A DNA stretch of 64,000 bases, from the NCBI GenBank assembly GCA_963989385.1, contig OZ022502.1, forward strand, positions 5,114,501-5,178,500, given 5' to 3'. The translations under genes were made by a program, and so were the position numbers. This DNA is from Ctena decussata. Lineage: Eukaryota; Mollusca; Bivalvia; Lucinida; Lucinidae. Each line of letters opens with the position of its first letter. Within the stretch, counting starts at the first letter, position 1. Shown piece after piece: positions 43,129 to 53,822 of this stretch. The notes beneath the pieces are model-generated. The model made no database searches. It worked only from the letters and a program-made list of their open reading frames with translations, and had not been told where the DNA came from.

Positions 43129-44379
43129 TTAAAGACACATTTTTGATTGCATAATACCCTAATGACCGTTTATTGAAACATGCTGCTCAGAGATAAAATA
43201 TCCCAGAAGACTTTTCACTGAAGTACAGGTAGGGGGCCAGATAAAGGGAAATCAATTGTCAAGGGAAAAGACAGAATATAGTTATAAACAGATGATAATT
43301 GGATCAGACTGTTTTTGAAGACCCACATAGAGCTGTGTTGAACAGTGCTGCCATAATCTGCTCAAAACCTGTTTTTATGCCAAGGGCTACTAAAATATGC
43401 CATGCAAATATAGGTCCTCATAAATTACAACGTTCACGCATACAGAAGACTTAGATCAGCATGTGCAGTCTAATCAGTCAATCATGTTTGCATAAACAGT
43501 CTACGATTCCTAAAAAGCAAAATTGAAGACTATGACCAATCTACACAATGTGACAGCTGATTTGAATATTTACTGTTAATATTCAAGTCATGCCAAATCA
43601 GCCTGCACAGCTAAAAAGCAAAGAAAAACCAAAAAAACCTGATTACGGTCTACATAGATGTGACATATTGTTCACACGAAAGTTACGTTATCAATGAGTA
43701 TTCAAAATCAGCATGCACATTCTGTCTTTATTTTCGCCTTTTCAAGTTTTGGGCATATATATGTGTCTATGTTTATATAATTTTTCACAAAATATCACAT
43801 AAAATCAGATCTAGAAAATAAAATTAAAATAATTATCTCTTTGTTTGGTTTGCAAGTTTTATATGACTGTTTTACATATGTCTAGCAAAAAGTCATTTTT
43901 ATATTTTTTATAATGCCAGAAACTTTCATATGTTTAGCTTTTAGCAGACAGTGAAACCTTTTTTTTTTTTTTTTGCATTTACTTTAACATAAGATAATCA
44001 TAAACAAATCAAAGAAAAAAAAAGGAAACAGTTGTACAACCATTATCTCGGATCAGACAAAAAAATAAAATAAAACAATAAAATCAAAAATAGATAAAAT
44101 GAAAATTATAATATTTTTTTTCTTTATTATGAATTACTTTTTTTTAACTCATTAGTTTTTTGTTCTTGTTGTTAAATTGTTTAAAGTAGATGCATCTACA
44201 GGAGAATATCAGTTCCCCCATATTGGGCCCCACTTTTGGAATTTGTCACTGGCATGATCCCCTCATAATCACCTAGATAAGACAATCCTTTGATGTAAGC
44301 TGTGGCCCTAAGCACTGTTTATTGGGAGCTATCAAAGTGTGCCACCCCAATTTGTTAAAGAAAAAAAATGTGTCTTTAA
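43129..44379. mobile_element. Non-autonomous element with TTAAAGACACATTTTT inverted ends
   Basis: The ends TTAAAGACACATTTTT and its reverse complement enclose 1.25 kb without coding capacity. It interrupts module B; in module A the flanks run together at 36205-36220. Confidence 0.7.
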
Positions 44380-44618
44380 GTGGTTAACCCAGTCTTAACT
44401 TTGCTTCCTTCTTTAATTGCACGTCCGAACAATCAAATATACGAAACAATGATCAGTGTGCTTTTGACAGATGATGTACATGTAGCTTCGTACGGCGGGT
44501 GACGCTTGCGTCAATATAAGTATGCATTTTAAATAAGAAAAAAAAAAAGATCAGGGCCCGGTTGTTCAAAACTAACGATGTCGTTAGGTTAACGTCTTGT
44601 TAAAACCTTCAAACATTA

Positions 44619-45419
44619 GTGGCAGGCTACCAGTGGTGGCCGTTTTTTACTACTCTTTTTTATCTTGTAACCGACACATTATGTTTAGTGATTCTATATT
44701 TTGATTCAATAAACTAGGAGTTCTGGTCGCTATAATACTGATTTATGTTTTGCAACAGACTATAACATGTGCCTGTGACAGAACCTCACACTAGGCCACC
44801 AACGAGCATTAAAATACAAACGTAGCGTACCAGTGATGGCCATCAGGATTGCGCTGTATTGAATCATGCATTTTTCAAAAACTTGTTGCGTGTTTAAAAT
44901 TTGATGATATGTTGTTGTTAGTCTGTGGTCTTTGCGACATGTGAACAGTTAAGCGCGTTCGGCAGATCTGGAATATAAGCAACAGAAACAGTTATCAGAA
45001 ACGGACTTAAAACTGTGACGTTATTATTTCGTAGGCACACGCTACTTATTGCTTCGAAAACAAACATAAATAATAGATACATGTGTGCTGTGATTAACAA
45101 AAATTTAGATGCTTTCTGACAGGTTGTTTGCAGATTATACCTTTTTCGTGACAGGTGAACATTAATACGAAAATTTGGCATGTTTATTTCTGTATTTATT
45201 TATGCGCTTGTCAGATGTTGTTGTCCTCCGGAAAGGCCATGATATTGATATTAGGGTAGCTAGGGGAAATTGTTTACCTGTTGCCTCTCACGCAGAGAAT
45301 TTTTTTTGTGGGCGTTTGCTTTGTTTCCTTTTACAAAATGACCGAATCTGAGACAGAATTGCGAGTGCAGAACGAAAACGGCCACTACTGGTACGCCGCC
45401 ACCACTGGTCGCACGCCAG
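44619..45419. mobile_element. 801-bp DNA transposon remnant with TA duplication and 24-bp inverted ends
   Basis: TGGC.-.GC.ACCAGTGGTGGC ends are inverted, flanked by TA at 44617-44618 and 45420-45421. Module A has the empty site near 36431-36440. TA target and short ends suggest a mariner-type non-autonomous element. No transposase is recognisable. Confidence 0.72.
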
Positions 45420-45567
45420 TAATATCTCAAATACATCAATATTTTTTGTTGAAAAAAGTGCGAAGCTCACATTTGCTCAACAAAATATCAGCGTACTTGG
45501 TTATGAAATCGTAAAACACTTTACGAGTTGACCTCTTAACGAGGTCGCTAATCTATGTCAGACCTAC

Positions 45568-45775
45568 CATATCGTGACCATGACCACCAAACTGTCTCCT
45601 TGTCTCTGGAACCCGTGTTTCCTAAAGCATCTGGGTGCTGTACAATTTTGTCAAAGAAATCGCTAGAGGCGCTCTTTCCTGCTCCTATTAGCTGAAAATA
45701 AGGTAGGCACCGGAACACGTTCGCCTCAGAGTACCAGCACGGGTTTTTGTAGTCCTGTAGCAATATAGGAGGCGC
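45568..45775 (-). CDS. CHST15-like: CHST15-like sulfotransferase, alternative exon 2B
   Basis: 208 nt with the same acceptor (ATTTTCAG) and donor (GTAGGT) as exon 2A, and the same phases. Protein differs from 2A at only a few residues (for example SEANVF for SETNVF, DALG for DAFG, RDKE for RGKE); the P-loop LIGAGKSASSDFF is unchanged. No stop or frameshift. No own exon 3 is found, so it either splices to exon 3 at 35212 or is unused. Confidence 0.88.
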
Positions 45776-46755
45776 CTGAAAATTGTAAGATTATGGGTAC
45801 ACCACAATGTTTTTACATCTTTTGTTTCAAAGGGAGACCATTTTTGTAACTTCCTGTCTGCTTTCTTGGAAGATAAAACCCATCCAAAAGGGTCTACGCT
45901 AAAAGGAAAGAATTTGCTCCTCCGAGCAAATTCTTTTCTCTAAGAGTTGACCCCATTGAGAGGCGAGGCAAACCAAATGGAAGTGGCAGAGTTGCTGCTC
46001 CTGAACAAAGTGTACACATTCACCTTAAGCAGAATGCAATCCATTGTCTGGCAGTTATGGAGAAGTCCAAACCTTTATCGATCACAAAAGCGATTCCCGC
46101 GACGTGCCTCAGTAGCCTGCTTTATAAGAACGCTGACTCTTTCACCGCATATTGGAGCCACGTTCGGTGCACAAGTGAGAAAGCTACTTGCGTTCTACTT
46201 GCAGGCCAGGTGGTTTCTCCTCGGGAGATCAGGTGTTCGCCCGCCTCTGCTTAATGACTGGCTGGTAGTTGAAAGGAATTGTGTGTGTGTGTGTGTGTGG
46301 GGGGGGGGGGGGAAAGACTGGTCAACAGTATAAAATAAATGAATCTTTCAATGTAGTTTGATGAAACAGATAATCCGTCAGGAATATCGCTGTTTGGCGT
46401 AACGAAGCTTGCCGATCAATGCCGAACAGTGATCACAAGGAAAGGCAGTTTTCATCTGCACCAAAAACGTTATTCATCATAGATTTCTTTCTTCGTCGTC
46501 TTCTTCCTCTTCTTCTTTTATCTTTTTTTTTTTTTTTGTTGTTGTTGTTGATTTGCCTATTCATTTTTTTTTCAATATTTTTTCATTCATTTCCATTGAT
46601 AATCACGGCTTTGAAAAATGTAGAAACACTAACAAACATGAAAGCGGTGATATCAGTCTTTCCCTTGCAACTACAGACGCTTTGAACCTTGAAATAATTG
46701 CGTCGTTTTAACGTTTTCGCATATGGGCTTATATACAATCACTGTGTCCTGTGTG

Positions 46756-47194
46756 TTGTTGTTGTTGTGTTGTTGTTTAACGTCCACGGTAAACAGCTAT
46801 GGTCATGTCGGGACGGTCAGTTAACCTAACCACACTATTCCTGGGCAGGCTTATTAATTAAAAGTAAGAAATTACAGTATGCTTTTTTCTGGTTTCGTCA
46901 TCAGATATTGTCAGGGTCACTGACGAGGCTTTATTAGCCGAAACTACGTAGTCTGGCCCATATTCCTACTTCTGTATATATTCTCTGCTCTTGAAGGAAC
47001 TTTTTTTTAGATTTTAATTAGACCTCCTAAGCGATTAACCAGTACTAAGTGCACTAACTTTCACCAGTAACTGACAAGTGCCCCTCTTGAATCAGCGGAA
47101 GGAGAAATGAAAGTAAATGGCCGGACCGGGTATCGAACCCAGAACCTCTGGCTTTTAAGTCAGACGCCCTACCGACTGCGCTACGCGGCCCGGC
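46756..47194 (-). mobile_element. tRNA-derived SINE (reverse), interrupted by a family-R repeat
   Basis: Same SINE as 13862-14138 on the minus strand: tRNA head near 47194-47124, tail of GTTGTT at the left. Flanked by a 12-bp duplication GTGTCCTGTGTG (46744-46755, 47195-47206). The equivalent point in module A (39087-39110) is unoccupied. A family-R repeat at 46853-47019 splits the body. Confidence 0.87.
46853..47019 (+). mobile_element. Family-R repeat, copy 3, nested in the SINE
   Basis: Inserted between GGCTTA and the AGACCTCC block that is continuous in the other SINE copy, which defines its ends: AATTAAAA at the left and TTTTAATT at the right, with TTA on both sides. About 165 bp, non-coding. 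Confidence 0.78.
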
Positions 47195-47391
47195 GTGTCC
47201 TGTGTGTAGCCACACAGCAATACATTGTTGTATATGAGCCCGTGTCTACATGTATCCAGCCATCGCACTTGGTAAGAGATGTCAGATAAAATCTGTCAGC
47301 GCTGGTGAAAATGCGCATGAAACCTACCCGATATGTAAAAACTCATAATTGAGCTTAACTGGCCGTTAAAAATAAATTAACCATACCATAC

Positions 47392-48030
47392 CCTACAAAG
47401 TAGATCTTCTGTCCCGTCTGTTATTAATTTCTCGGTACATGATATGTTGTACTCTTTAACAGATGCGTCAACTATTAACATCTTGTCTTTAATTTCTTGT
47501 ATCATCAGAAACATATTTCCACCGATGTCATTCAGAGCCACTAAGCTGTGTGGACTGGTGGCACCCATAGCTTTCAGACTGTACTTATTCACGCTTTCTA
47601 TAGTCTTCGAAGTGTTCTTATCGACGTCATCTGCAGCCTTCGAAGTATACTTATCAACACCATTCACGGCCTTCGAAGTATACATCATGTACATGTATTT
47701 ATCGAAGCCAATCACCGGTTTTGGTGTATACTTATCGACATTATTCTCAGTATTCGGAGTGTACTTATCGACGTCATTCAAAGCATTCGGAGTGTACTTA
47801 TGGACGTCATCTACAGATTTTGAAGTGTACTTATCGATGTTATCCACGAAATCTTTCGAAATATGTCTGTCAACACTATCTACAGCCTTTAGCCTATATT
47901 TATCAACACCGTATACAGCTTTAAAACCATACGATTTCCAAGATGCAAAACTATATCCTAGCAAAAACAAAAGAGCGCACACTATAAGTAACCCTGGCTT
48001 GTAATATTGACAGTTAGAGTTTTCTTTCAT
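47392..48030 (-). CDS. CHST15-like: CHST15-like sulfotransferase, alternative exon 1B
   Basis: 213 codons from ATG at 48030. Short cytosolic tail (MKENSNCQYYKPG), membrane segment LLIVCALLFLLGYSF, then a VDKYTPNA-type repeat stem with some extra residues (GFDKYMYMMYTSK) relative to copy A, then GGNMFLMIQEIKDKM and GTEDLLCR ending phase 0 at donor GTATGG. Intact frame. Compared with 1A, the stem is more changed than the membrane and C-terminal parts. Confidence 0.85.
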
Positions 48031-48759
48031 AAAATGTATGCTTAGTATGGTTTCTTTAAAGATCTACATTGGCTCTCATACTCCGTTCTTCTATATATAT
48101 CCCAGATTCACACACAAAAAAAGACGTTTTGTTGCTTTTGCAGAGTACGATTCCGCAAGCGGTATGCAATTTTAAATAACTACCCTTTTTTTCTTCAAAT
48201 ACATTGATCTAATTGATCTGTAACTACCAGCTTTTGTAATAATAACATAAAATAATTTTCTGTAGTTTGCCACAGTAAGTTCATTAACTTACAATTGAGG
48301 TTCATCTTCTAACATATATATGCAAAGCAGGAATTCTGGAGTCGGAGCAGGCGTACATCGCACGGATGTAAAACTGCATATGACTGCACATATCGCAGTC
48401 TGATCATGGCATTTGCAGTTCGTATACATGTATTTTCTCCTGACGTCTTAATTGATTTTTTCCTAGTTCTGTTTGCACTGTACACTGTAATTGTACATGT
48501 ATTGAATTTTAATGAGGAAAGTGTATTTGTCGCTTGTTTGTAGAAGCTTAGTTCTTGTTGTCTTGTACCATTCTCATAATGCAATTGGCTCAAAAGCTGG
48601 GGCGAAACTGTTTAGATAGTAAAATTGATAATCCTGTATAATGGTTTTATATCACAGTATGTCTGGGCCTGTGTAGCTTGCCACCCGGTTCTACTACTAT
48701 CTTGTAGAATTGTGTCTGCCCTGACTACACCATGCAACTACATATATTTGATTGCTGTC

Positions 48760-49841
48760 GCATGAAATACGTACATGTATAGGCTTAATGTTAATACTTA
48801 AATCAGTTTTAACAACAGCTCAAATTTATCAGTTTTCATTTTCACTTTTTAGATTTCTCTGGGCTCATAGATAGCTCACGCTTACAGGACAGGCTCTAAT
48901 CAGACTGCACAAAAGACATGATACTACTGAAACAGATTTTCCTATTGAGCTTTAATTGCCGTATATCGGTGCGCTTCAGTACAACAGCAGCAACAACAAT
49001 AACATAAAAGTTTTTCACTGACATAATACAAGATGAAAGAAAAAAAAATTGCAATATATGCAATTTAAGTGGCTTCAAAATGTAAAGTGGAGAGATATAA
49101 TAATGTCTGAAATAAAACAACATCAGAAATGACATCTCCTCCTTGAAGTAGCTTAACCAAAATTTCGCCACATAGGCCTACTGTTTCGCGAACATTTCTG
49201 TCACTCAAACATTTTGTACGTATTTGCTCCCTTAACGATTTTCCTTATTTTATGTAAGATTTCTTGTAAGATTTTATGCACTAGTAGAAATCAAACCTGT
49301 TCTTTCCCAGCATTAACATATGCTGGACACCTCGGAAGCAGTTAGGTCGCAGAGGCTCCAGGCACCCCATTTATTTTGCGGGCCCTGGGGCCTCGGCGGC
49401 AGAGCTGCCAGTAGCTTTAGCAGGAACTGACTGTTGTTTATCTCAGGTCGGGTAAAAGTCCTACAAATTCGAAGGCAACGATTCAACATGACTGAAATAT
49501 TTTCTGAGGCGTAAAACCGCAACTCAACAAACAACAACAACTCGGGAGATGCAGATACAATAACCATGCAGGCCCAGTTCTCACGCCATCCCGGAGTCGA
49601 TGTCATGCAGAAGTTATATGGATTATTCTGTCTTTAAAATTGGATGAAACCATTTTTCAACTAAGGGATACATGTATCTGCTTTGGTTTATTTTTACCGC
49701 TTTCTTTTTACTTTTAGGAGAAATATCTCTTTTACATCCGGATTAGACGCTGCGTTCTGCAGCCTCTGATCTGGGTCTGCACTGTTTACGGCTGTGACTT
49801 ATATAAGATAGAATGCTTAAATGGGATAATGCAAAGAAGAC
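48760..49841. other. Insert-derived or unique sequence in module B
   Basis: No exon or named repeat except a degraded GACGCTGC hairpin at about 49735-49788. Short ORFs such as 49606-49313 have no recognisable motifs. Confidence 0.35.
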
Positions 49842-50279
49842 TATAACAATCCATCATGAGTGTCCATGTAGGATAGGGAAATCTCACCCGAGGGGTCGGA
49901 ATTTCAACCAGGGACGAGGCTTGCCGAGTCCCTGGTTGATATTCCGACCCCGAGGGTGAGATTAACCTATCCTACATGGACTGGCTCATGATGGATTATT
50001 TTTCTCCCACACACTGGGCTGCTCAAAATTTATTTCAGATCATTGGTTAAAAAGTTAGAATTTTCCTGTTCTGAAGCCTCGTCCGACTTTAGGTTTAAAA
50101 TCCGCTAACAGTGGGAGAAAAATAATCCATCATGAGCCAGTCCATGTAGGATAGGTAAATCTCACCCTCGGGGTCGGAATTTCAACCAGGGACTCGGCAA
50201 GCCTCGTCTCTGGTAGAAATTCCGACCCCTCGGGTGAGATTTCCCTATCCTACATGGACACTCATGATGGATTGTTATA
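49842..50279. repeat. 438-bp nested palindrome (foldback element)
   Basis: The outer arms TATAACAATCCATCATGAG and its reverse complement close the element. Each arm of about 160 bases is itself a hairpin (ATGTAGGATAGG..CCTATCCTACAT around GGTCGGAAT), so the whole is a palindrome of palindromes with a spacer of about 100 bases. Confidence 0.88.
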
Positions 50280-50649
50280 TTCTTATATGAGCTGAGAGCC
50301 TATCTTATATAGGCAAAGGTAAGAGAACATAGATTCTTGTACTAAAACGAATGTCTTTCTTCACATCTGAAGAACATAAAAAATACAATATAAACATTCT
50401 GGTCTTGCCAATAGGATAAGTGGGGAAGAGGGGAGGGGGGGGGGGAGAGCTCACGTGTCTTCTGGAAATATTTATATTACATTTGAACAAGAAATTTTGG
50501 TAAAACTATTCCGATGAGCACTAACTGTGCTCCGGCCTTAAAACCGGTGTTCCGTTGGACTCTGACGGATGCCTCTCAAAAGACCTTAAAAGAAAAGTTT
50601 TTTTTATACTTTTCCCTTGTGATCATGTCTGTATTTCTACACAGACAAG

Positions 50650-52905
50650 GTCAAACCAATTGCCTCTAGTTTTTTGTGTATTTTGCTTTCGTTTTCCGAT
50701 AAACCTTTGTTGACATTTGTTTCCGCCATTCACTATATCCAGTGGGTGGGGTAAAGTGTTGGATTACTAAGTCCCATAACATTCAACGATATTTAGGGCA
50801 GACTGTTGACTAGCTCAGTTCTCTTTATTTAGTTCAGAATTAGGTGTTTAACAGAAATTAGAACAGAGTATTTGACTGGCTCTTTGTCACTGTCAGTAAT
50901 CTGTTGTCTTGCAAGTTAAGACTCGGGATTGTTACTGGTCTTGTTAAAGGTAGGAAATGCCAAAAATGCATGTCAGAAGACCCCCATTCATATTTCCAGT
51001 GGTGGTAGTTATTGGCTTTATTCTATGGAAATGGTCAAATTATGGTTCGGACTCTCCGGACCCCAAACTTGGAATGCAGAATTAGTAGCGAAGAGTCTGC
51101 GGACAGTTCTTCGCAGTGTTTTACTATTGTAAGGAACCTTGGAAATCGAAGAACTTCGGAGAGGTTAAGATGCTTTTCCTCATCAAAAGGCACTAACCTA
51201 GCTCTTTTGATTATCCTGGCTGGGGACATCGAAACAAACCCAGGTCCCAGGTCTAAGTGTGGCTTATACAAAAAAAAGTATGCAAATTATCAGACAAAAT
51301 GATTGAATGCATTGATTGCGAAAAATGCTTGCAAAATGCTCAAATCTGGAAGATGATGAGCTGTTAGCGATTGAGACTGGCAGTAGTTATTGGTATTGCA
51401 CAAACTGCAAGACGGATTGCGGCCTGTGCAGTCGTGTGGTTCTCAATGGTCATAAGGCAGGTCGATGCGATGGTTGTGAACTGTGGCTTCACAATGAATG
51501 CTCCTTTATTTCGGACGCTGATTATGAAAATGTAATGATTACTGGGTGCACTTGGAATTGTCCAAAATGTGATTTTTTTTTCTATTTTCGGACTCCTTCT
51601 TCGATGATCAGTTGAATATAGTGACAGAGACTCGATTTAATCCTTTGCCAAAGGATAAGAATGTTAGGCTTTCATCAAACAGTTCAAATGAGTCAACTTT
51701 TAACGACAAGAATTTTGGTGGTTTGAACCTTGTTAGCTTGAACATAAACAGTATTAGGGGTAAGAAATTGGATTTATTAGCTTTCCTTGAAGTCCATCAA
51801 CCTTATGTGGCTATTCAGGAAACAAAAAAAAAATGATAGCTCTGTTGCAACTTCGGAATTGTTCCCTGAAACATTTCCATACAAGGTATTCAGGAAGGAC
51901 AGAAACCTTCATGGTGGCGAAGTGATGATTCTCATTCATAAGGACATTCCGCACATGCCCTTTTCAGAAATAGAAAACGACTCAGAATGGGTTTGGGTTA
52001 AAATTTTGGCAAACAAAACTTCCCATTATGTAGCAAGTTGGTTTCATCAATCTGGTGGCTCAAGAGAGGAATTTCAATTGTTGCATGGTCAGTTAGATCA
52101 CATTTGGACAAAGCACAAGGGAAATAAGCTCCCCTCAATTCATGTACTAGGGGATTTCAACTTAAAATATATTGCTGGGCCAGACCGACTTAATAAGTCA
52201 GGATCAATGTTGAGTCAGTCAGAGGGACATATGTTTGTTGATGTCATGAATGGTCATGGTTTAGAACAACTGTTATTTGCAATATTTTCACAAACTTTAA
52301 GGCTGATATGACCCTTGGCTTCCTCAGACGTAAAACTTGGCAGCGTGTCCACAGGACGTTAAAGAGTCAGCATACAAGGGACTGGTGCGTCCATTCGTGG
52401 AGAATGGTAGTTCTGTTAGGGACCCCAAACTATACTTCTCCCAGATGAACTTGAGAAGGTGCAGAAAAGGGCAGCTAGATTTGTAACGGGAAATTTCACA
52501 TACAAAACTGGGAGTATTACTGGCTTTCTGGAGAAACTTAAGTGGGAATCTCTGAAAAAAATGGAAAGATACTAGACTCATAATGCTTTATAAAGGTCTG
52601 AAGGGTACAGGCAGTATACCCACAAATGACTTTGTTCCCCCAAAGTAGGCGTACCAGGAATCATCATTCCCTGACATTTCAAACCCCATTGGCTGGGACT
52701 GGCATTTACAAGCCCCATTTCATCCCCCAGACTATTAATTGAGATTGGAATTCCCTGAAGATTCCCTTATTTCTGCTGCTGGGTGTGCAGAAGATTCAGT
52801 TACTAAGTTACTTCTCTTACAAGGGCTTCCCTGATCACAGATCCTGGGGAAGGATTGTCCTTGGACGTGTCAGTAGTAAACCATTCTGATTCTGATTCTG
52901 AACCT
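50650..52905 (+). pseudogene. Decayed CR1/L2-like LINE with 2A motif and two PHD-type fingers
   Basis: Readable pieces in order: a hydrophobic leader and DIETNPGP 2A motif (51225-51248); a first Cys-rich finger broken by a frameshift near 51270; a second C4HC3 finger at about 51417-51575; endonuclease segments LVSLNINSIRG at about 51730 and HVLGDFN at about 52140, with a frameshift at the A-tract 51824-51833; then an internal deletion near 52290 that jumps to the RT C-terminal region (TLGFLRR onward). It ends with an ATTCTG-type tail at 52881-52902. The 5' limit is approximate. It sits inside module B. Confidence 0.85.
51225..51248 (+). other. Canonical 2A-like motif DIETNPGP
   Basis: The codons read D-I-E-T-N-P-G-P after a short hydrophobic stretch, fitting the D-x-E-x-N-P-G-P consensus exactly even though the element is dead. 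Confidence 0.9.
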
Positions 52906-53029
52906 TCTTCTTACTTGGTTGGGGCTAGATGATCTGCCGATATAGAAGACTTGCAAAAAGTCAAATAGTCCAACCGTGAACGGAATTGATGCCAACACCC
53001 GAGCCAGTGCAATCAATTGACATAAAAGG

Positions 53030-53067
<38 letters not shown>

Positions 53068-53079
53068 TCTCTCCCTAGA

Positions 53080-53113
<34 letters not shown>

Positions 53114-53143
53114 CTCTCTCTCTCTCTCTCTCTCAACTACTCT

Positions 53144-53171
<28 letters not shown>
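53030..53171. repeat. CT/AG microsatellite with inverted halves
   Basis: CT runs at 53033-53135 turn into AG runs at 53142-53170, so the tract can fold back. Module A has a shorter CT then AG version at 40733-40765. Confidence 0.85.
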
Positions 53172-53174
<3 letters not shown>

Positions 53175-53454
53175 AATCTGTTATCTGATATTAGATTCTT
53201 TGTCTCATTACAAAAGAACGCTTAACATGTAACAGAATTTTAGTTCACACCTATTTGGTTGGAATATCTATAAATCTAACTTTATCCTCGACCCAAAGTT
53301 TATTGTTAAGACGTATATTTGAACCGCGGCATCTAATAAAGCAATCAAACTATCTTTTGTTTGGTTATTTTGGAAGGTAAAATACAAGAAAAGACTTGTG
53401 ATAGCGTAAAGTTTGTCGCCTATCTGAGCCATTAAAGTTGAATCACTACACTAT

Positions 53455-53678
53455 AAAAAACGAAAAAGTGCCATGTGCACCCAGCGAAGACTTAGATCGG
53501 CCTGGACATCTGCCCTGTCTGATCAGAGTCTTCGCTATCATCATAGAACTAGCGTAGACCCATAGCTAACTTTAGCACACACGTCGAATACTCTGTTCAG
53601 ACTGGGCAACTGCCCAGGTTAATCGGAGTCTCGCTGGGCGCACATGCCACTTTGGTTGATTTTGTCATGTCGCGGCTC
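53455..53678. mobile_element. MITE of the GAGCCGCGACA family, copy 2
   Basis: The right end ATGTCGCGGCTC is clear; the left end has decayed. Internal GATCGGCCTGG/CTGATCAGAGTCTTCGCT arms match 14992-15208. Confidence 0.65.
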
Positions 53679-53822
53679 ACACGGGTTCAAAGTGCATTGC
53701 TGTACTATTTCATTTATGTCTCTGTTCGCGATGAAAGCCAATGACTTAAAGAAAAGAATTTGCTCCCTAAAAGAAAATTCTTTCCTTGAAAAGCAGAGCC
53801 TTATTTGAAATTAATTTGTCAT

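Larger units (their letters stand above)
42392..53345 (-). repeat. Tandem-duplicated module B (exons 1B and 2B), enlarged by insertions
   Basis: Direct-orientation counterpart of 35526-40970. It is twice as long because of insertions at 43129-44379, 44619-45419, 46756-47194 and between about 48.75 and 53.0 kb (including a palindrome and a LINE). The flanking homology resumes near 53150 (TTTTAGTTC, then CACCTATTTGGTTG). Confidence 0.82.

Noticed and set aside
42392..45567. Search for exon 3B between exon 2B and module A
   Set aside because: The segment is accounted for by intron homologous to module A plus two transposon insertions; no IRANELELMKK-like sequence was found.
47444..48004. 186-codon plus-strand ORF opposite exon 1B
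   Set aside because: It is the antisense shadow of the repetitive stem-coding sequence; its repeats mirror the minus-strand frame.
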